Assembly (NCBI GenBank): GCA_015143295.1 | Contig: CM026573.1 | Span: 10,080,378 to 10,144,377 of the forward strand | Direction: 5' to 3' | From: Tetracentron sinense | Lineage: Eukaryota; Streptophyta; Magnoliopsida; Trochodendrales; Trochodendraceae | Length of the DNA stretch: 64,000 nt | In this document: one piece after another, positions 58,740-64,000 of the stretch | Numbering within the stretch: the first letter of the stretch is position 1 | How the letters are laid out: the number at the start of each line of letters is the position of its first letter | Translations under genes and position numbers: made by a program | The notes under the pieces: generated by a model | Database searches by the model: none | What the model saw: the letters and a program-made list of their open reading frames with translations, nothing else | What the model was told of the DNA's origin: nothing

Positions 58740-59160
58740 ATCCCCTAAGTCCTACGGGCACCCTTGTTAGAGGTCTCACCTCTATCTCGCCTTTGTGATT
58801 TTCCCCCAAGTCTTACCAGCACCCTTGTTAGAGGTCTCACCTCTATCTCGTCTTTGTGATTTTCCACTAAGTCCTACGGGCACCCTTGTTAGAAGACAAT
58901 CCTCTATCTCGCCTTTGTGTTAAATCCCTTAAGTCCTACGGGCACCCTTGTTAGAGGTCATACCTCTATCCCACCTTTGTGATAAATCCCCTAAGTCCTA
59001 CGGGCACCCTTGTTAGAGGTCGTACCCCTCTATCCCGCCCTTGTGATAAAATCCCCTAAGTCCTACGGGCACCCTTGTTAAAGGATCATCCTCTATCCCG
59101 CCATTTGTGATTTTTCCCCCAAGTCCTATGGGTACCCTAGTTAGAGGATTACTCCTCTTT
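58740..59160. repeat. Seven tandem repeats of about 61 bp in the gypsy leader
   Basis: Each unit has CCCCTAAGTCCTACGGGCAC, then CCTTGTTAGAGG and CTCTATCTCGCC. Starts are near 58743, 58804, 58864, 58926, 58987, 59051 and 59117. Units differ by a few bases each. They lie between the PBS and gag, so they would be transcribed in the element's leader. Confidence 0.92.
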
Positions 59161-59421
59161 CTAGTTTTATTTTTACCCCTTCCCCTAGACTTTACAAGTT
59201 AGCTTTGACTCACTTTTGAAAAAAAAAAAATCGAATCGAATCAAAATTTTAGCTAGAGGAAAGTTTCCCACCAACAGAAGTGTCCATCAAGGATTTTTCT
59301 ATATTTGATCTTTTTGGTTTTCAAGTTATTCATAATCGCTCCAGGGAAGGAAGTATTGTCTGCATTGACTCAGCTTATCAGGAGCCCCTATTTACTGAGG
59401 TCTAGAAAAAACATACTCGGG

Positions 59422-61660
59422 ATGGAAGAAGGCAATGGTCCCGTTCGAGCAAAATTTATGCAAGAAACCAAAGCTGGTTTACAAGAAACTAAGGCTGAAT
59501 TAGCCGAGGTAAAAAGAAACATTCAGAACTTGACACTCATGATGCAACGACTCTTGGCTCAAATGGACCAGAATGAGGGACCAGAGAACCCTGGAACATC
59601 TAAAGTACCTCCCCCAAATTCTCCAAAGTGAACGCGGACAGATGCTCCACCACCACCTCCACCTCCACCACATGCAGATCAAGAAAATCCGGTCTACCTT
59701 GAAAAAAAAGAAGCATGGCGTCATGAAAGACCCAGAAGCGCGCTAGCCACACAAATAGAAAAACTAGCAAAAGATCTAAAATCGGTCAAAGGCTCTGACC
59801 CATTTTCCAAGATTGGTATTGACGATCTCTGCCTGCCTGTATTCTGTATCAAGTCTCCCGCCAAATTTTGAGATCCCCGAGTTCAACAAGTACAATGGTC
59901 AGGGTTGTCCCATGTCACATTTAAAACTCTATGGAGGTTCCTTGGGAGTGTATGGGAAGAACGAGCAACTAATGTTGTAGCTTTTTCAAATGAGTCTATC
60001 GGGAGGAGCCCTTCAATGGTTTTCTCAACTTGATCACACCAGAATCAAGTGTTGGATGGATTTGGCAAAAATGTTTGTGGCTCAATATCGGTACAATATG
60101 GAGGTAACTCCCACCCGGTTAGATCTTCTCAAAATGGAGAGGAAGAAATCAGAATCATTCAGGGAGCATGCATACCGGTGGCGCGATAAAGCTGCCAAAG
60201 TCAGACCCCCTATGATGGAGGAAGAAATAGTCAGTACATTCGTCTCCACGTTGAAAGCCCCATACTATGATCGTCTAGTGACACAGACGAAATCAGGCTT
60301 TACAACCATCATCCAATACGGAGAGGGTATTGACGAAGGGGTCAGGACGGGTAAAATAATGGATCATGCTACATTTCGCACCGTCATGGACACTTATGCA
60401 AATGAGGGACCTACTGCCAAGAAGGCTTACACCGGCAACAAGAGAAAAGAAAGCGAAGCATCCGGAACAGCAGCTGCTACGTATAGGCAAGTTGCCAATA
60501 CCCAAAATATTCCACCTGCGCCCTTCCAGTTTCAAACTCCAGTAGTGAATTCGGGGTATGTCTAGCCCTTCCAAGCACCGATTCCACAATAACAACAGCC
60601 ACAACGTCAGTACCAGAATCAGGGTCAGAACCAAGGATATCAAAGAAGGTATCGTCATTTGGATCCCCTCCCCTCTCGTTCATCTGAAATGCTCCGCACT
60701 TTGCTAACAGAGGGCATTGTAAGTCCGGTCGAGCCAGGTGTGCAAGATACAACCTCCAAATTCTACAATGCGAATCAGAATTGTGCATACCATATGAATG
60801 CTCCAGGGCATTCTACGGACAGGTGCCAGATACTAAAGCACAAGATCCAAGATTTGATCGAGAGCAAGAGGATCATCATTAAACCACCAACTTCCTCTGG
60901 TATCCTTCAGAATCCCTTTCCCACTTACAATAACAACGAAGCATCTACCTCTCAGACCATTAATGCCCTTGAATGGGACGATCTTGATTTTGATCCCTCT
61001 CAATTGATTCAAAAACCTGGGACGAAATTCAGGGTTTACATCAACAACAGAAAGGCTTCACCCCCAGTTAATACGGTCAATGACCAGCAACCTCCAGTCC
61101 AACGGCTGCCGGTTGTGTTTAATTGGCCTTCCGCTACTGTCACTGCTCCCAAGACAATCGAATTTGACTGGCCTACTCCTTCACTGAACCAATCATCGAA
61201 GAAAGTTGTGTTTGATTGGCCCATTCCTCCAAGCAACCAAGTTCCTACCCCCCGACCGGTCGTATTTGACTGGCCCACTCCACAACCCCCTGCGAATCTG
61301 AAAAGAATGTCTTTTAACTACAACAACATCCGCCATCCAAAGAGGGGAGAGGCAAAGGGGGTCATCGCCGATGTTGACAATCTTAACCGGTATGGGCAGG
61401 TCTATAAATCCGACCCGTCTAAAGCCAAGGGACAAGGAAAAATGAATGAGACAGCAGGGGATAAAGAGGCCCGAGAGGTCAGAGAAAGGGAAGCCAGGGA
61501 GGCAAGGGAAAAAGAAGGGAGGCAAAAGAGGGAGAAAATGAGGAAGAGCACTGAAAGAAGGAAGAGCAGAAAAAGAACCAGGAAAGAACTCGGAGGTACA
61601 AGATTAGTGACGAATCAGTCTTGGAGGCCCTCAAACAGTCCAAGAAAGCAGAGTATTTAA
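59422..61660 (+). pseudogene. Gypsy gag polyprotein region
   Basis: Starts MEEGNGPVRAKFMQETKAGL; this coiled-coil-like N-terminus is cut by a stop at 59629-59631. After frame changes the Retrotrans_gag domain (59990-60565) shows MSLSGGALQWFSQLDHTRIK, VAQYRYNMEVTPTRLDLL and ESFREHAYRWRDKAAKVRPP. The next frame (60659-61660) has the pseudo-knuckle CAYHMNAPGHSTDRC. Then four repeats of a short FDWP motif (about 61110-61290) and a highly charged R/E/K helix (61440-61590) follow. It cannot yield one Gag. Confidence 0.85.
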
Positions 61661-61671
61661 TCCTAGAATAG

Positions 61672-62439
61672 ATGAACAAGATGTCAGCTCAAATTTTCAT
61701 TCTCGGTTTGCTCTTAGCTTCCCAATTACATCGTAAGACCTTACTGAAAGTTCTAGATGAGGCTCAAGTTCCGTCGGATATCTCTCCGGAAGACCTGGAA
61801 AAGGTGGTAGGTAACATCACAGCCCTTACCACAATCAATTTTGATGAGGAAGAATTGGGTCCTGAAGGGACCAATCATGCAAATGCACTACACATTACGG
61901 TGTTGTGCAACAAAATGATTGTGGCAAGAGTCTTGATTGATAATGGGTCAGCCCTAAATGTTTGCCCACGAGCCACCATCCAAAGTCTTGAAATTAGTGA
62001 AGAAAACATCAAACCCAATAGGATGACTATCCGTGCTTTTGACAGCTCTAAGAAGCAAGTTATAGGTGAGATTGATTTAGAAGTGACCATAGGCCCACAT
62101 AATTTTGATATCACCTTTCAAGTGGTAGACATTCCGGCTGCCTTTAATCTCTTACTTGGTCGTCCCTGGCTCCATTCGGCTGGGGCAGTACCATCATCCC
62201 TTCATCAAAGATTGAAATATATCAAGGACGATGAGGTTATCACAATTCTCGTAGAAAACATGCCCTCGATTAGACACCAATCTGATATTCCATTCATTGA
62301 TTTGGAATATCCGAAAGAGGTCCCCGGGTTTCATTCTTTTGAATTCACTTCGGTGAACAATATACCCAGGATGCGAGATTTGATGGAGATAGGAAGCATT
62401 GATGTTAATACCATGGTAACAAGAATAATGACTAGCTAA
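61672..62439 (+). pseudogene. Gypsy aspartic protease
   Basis: A 255-residue open segment in good condition. The active site reads ARVLIDNGSALNVCPRAT, with D-N-G where most aspartic proteases have D-S/T-G; this form is common in this lineage. ITFQVVDIPAAFNLLLGRPW and LHSAGAVPSSLHQRLKYI follow, the conserved second half of the fold. It would process Gag-Pol. It is intact on its own but has no in-frame link to gag. Confidence 0.88.
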
Positions 62440-63490
62440 GGCTATTTGGAAGGTAGAGGCTTAGGCCGAAATCTTCAAGAGATTATCACTCCTCTGATAC
62501 CAAAATCCTCACCCCTTAGGTTTGGTTTATGGTATAAGCCAACTGCCGAGGAGCAAATAGAAAAATCTAAAAAGTTGAGAATGGCAAGGCTTGATGAGTC
62601 TCAGAAAGGCCTGGGAAGGATCCCTCACATCAAGGAAACCTTTCCCTATCCATCTTATGTCGTTCGGCCTGAGCCGGAAAGTCAACCCAAGGTTAGAGTT
62701 GAATCAGAAGACGATGATATATTTGATTTGTCACTTCTCTTTGAAGAAGAGACATTAAATGGTTTTAACTCTTTTGTGGTGTTTAGTGCTTCAGGACCAC
62801 AGGGAATTTCAAATGAGGAAGAGCAAGATGGTTGTGAGATAATGATGGTCAATGATCGGTGGGATAATGAATAGGAGAGATCAATTCGCCTGTTGCAAGC
62901 GAAAGAAACACTCAAAAATTGAGAAACAGTTTCCTGATGGTGCCCAGCCAACCGTGGTGAGAATACTGAAATGGCCCCTGAATCAATTCTGCCCAGCCAA
63001 CCACGGTGAGAATGCCAAAATGGCCCAAAAAAAAAAGTTTGTTAAATGAAGGATTGCTACTGAGGGATGGGACTTCGTCCTCGGCTAGCATTAATTTAGG
63101 TCATTTTATAAAAAATCAAAAAAAATACTTTCCGTTTTCCTAGTCAGCTACCCAGGCATGGGCCTTCGACCTCGGCTAGTATTAATTTAGGAGGCCACCT
63201 TTCAAAAAATAAAAAAAATTGTCAGTTTTCCAAATACTGGCTATTTTCAAGAACAACAAAAAATGAACTTTAAAGAATGTGGAAAAGAAGATATAACTGA
63301 GGCAAAAACAGATAAATATGACTCCACCACCGAACTCAACTTTGAGCTCATGGAGCTCGAAGAAGAGGGCGATGAAGAAGATTTGGAACCTCCAAAAGAG
63401 ATTCTAGATCTTCTGGAATGTCATGAGTAGGCTGTTCAACCTAACATAGAAGAGACCGAGTCAATAAATCTTGGTACTGAGGAAAAACCC
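62440..63490 (+). pseudogene. Gypsy linker between protease and reverse transcriptase
   Basis: Includes a G-patch-like EGRGLGRNLQEI, an acidic DDDIFDLSLLFEEE segment, a stop at 62872-62874, and then low-quality DNA with a repeated CCCAGCCAACCNNGGTGAGAA (62941 and 62993) and GGGNCTTCGNCCTCGGCTAG (63067 and 63159). No function can be assigned. Confidence 0.6.
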
Positions 63491-63498
63491 TAAGTAGT

Positions 63499-64000
63499 GA
63501 AAATCGAAACTCAACTCACCACCCAGCAGCGGGCCAATCTGATTGAACTTCTGAAGGAGTACAAGGATGTTTTTGCCTGGTCATATGAGGACATGCCGGG
63601 ACTTGACACGGATTTAGTTGTACACCGGCTCCCACTCATTCCTGAAGCTAAGCTGGTCAAGCAGAAACAAAGGAAACTCCGACCTAAATGGACCTTGAAG
63701 ATAAAAGATGAAGTCATGAAGCAATTCCAAGCAAGTTTTCTCATAGTTTCTTCATATACAGAATGGTTAGCTAATGTGGTTCCGGTGCCAAAGAAAGACG
63801 GAAAAGTCCGGATGTATGTTGACTACCGTAATCTGAACAAAGCAAGTCCCAAGGATGATTTCCCTCTCCCTCATATCAACATCCTCGTCGACAACACTAC
63901 AGGCCACGAAACACTCTTCTTCATGGATGGTTTTTCAGGATACAATCAGATAAAAATGGCTGAAATAGACAGGGAGAAGACTGCTTTCATAACTCCTTGG
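63499..64000 (+). pseudogene. Gypsy reverse transcriptase, N-terminal part (cut by window edge)
   Basis: An open frame runs to the edge: LLKEYKDVFAWSYEDMPGLD, HRLPLIPEAK, KQKQRKLRPKW, NVVPVPKKDGKVRMYVDYRN, LNKASPKDDFPLPHINILVD and FFMDGFSGYNQIKMA, including the first catalytic aspartate (FMDGFSGY). This part is undamaged, but the polyprotein upstream is broken. Confidence 0.9.

Larger units (their letters stand above)
56727..64000 (+). mobile_element. Ty3/gypsy retrotransposon (Tat/Ogre-like), 5' part
   Basis: The 5' LTR starts TGTAGACACC at 56727. Then come a PBS of the CGACTCTGCTGGGGA type, a tandem-repeat leader, gag, aspartic protease and the start of reverse transcriptase, in gypsy order. 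It runs off the right edge before YVDD. Gag and the linker are broken by stops, so this copy is not autonomous. Lineage placement rests on the PBS type, the long leader and the protease motif. Confidence 0.9.

Noticed and set aside
58740-59160. CRISPR-like array
   Set aside because: Units are continuous tandem copies without unique spacers, inside a gypsy element of a plant genome.

Overview
This is nuclear DNA from a flowering plant. It has spliced genes with GT-AG and GC-AG introns, a chloroplast allene oxide cyclase gene, LTR retrotransposons primed by a methionine-initiator-type site, L1- and RTE-type LINEs, Helitrons and many small hAT-like elements. It looks most like a eudicot or early-diverging angiosperm, but I cannot name a genus. 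I saw no bacterial, organellar or viral genome segment, no CRISPR array, no rRNA and no convincing tRNA gene.

Host genes are sparse, and all four recognisable ones are on the minus strand. (1) At 44-1705 lie the first two exons of a gene leaving the window on the left; its N-terminus resembles a plastid transit peptide. (2) At 12728-24113 is a four-exon gene for an uncharacterised conserved plant protein of about 496 residues. All splice phases agree, and its 9.55-kb first intron is packed with transposons. (3) At 36544-38170 is allene oxide cyclase (jasmonate synthesis). It has three exons and a GC-AG second intron, a frameshift in the transit peptide and a net loss of seven codons in the barrel. 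(4) At 53441-53586 is the last exon of an organelle-type methionine aminopeptidase; no other exon was found in the window. A short piece resembling DUF641/GIL1 proteins at 40721-40974 looks like a captured fragment.

The rest is layered mobile DNA. 0-12 kb: hAT-like MITEs, a deleted Copia element (5.8-8.3 kb, minus) and a LINE tail. 13.6-23.2 kb (the intron): a Copia element with repeated internal duplications, split by a 2.7-kb Helitron that itself carries a MITE, then abutted by a second Copia element in the opposite direction. 26.3-31 kb: a GGCCC-rich hAT-like element, a short non-coding LTR element with a MITE in one LTR, and a palindromic TIR element. 31.0-36.4 kb: a tRNA-derived SINE split by a complete but decayed 5.07-kb Copia element. 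38.6-46.6 kb: a 232-bp Helitron, a second Helitron end, minisatellites, a long foldback and another Helitron. 46.6-52.2 kb: a nearly full-length but dead L1-type LINE. 55.2-55.7 kb: an RTE-clade LINE tail. 56.7-64.0 kb: the 5' LTR, gag, protease and start of reverse transcriptase of a Ty3/gypsy (Tat/Ogre-like) element running off the window.

The strongest results come from exact boundaries: perfect or near-perfect 8-bp duplications around hAT-like elements, Helitron TC...CTAG ends with terminal hairpins inserted between A and T, a 10-bp duplication that reunites the two halves of the SINE, and consistent exon phases in the two reconstructable genes. I found no convincing new multi-gene system. 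The most unusual items are the damaged allene oxide cyclase, the transposon-filled intron, the repeated-junction Copia and the adjoining Helitrons.
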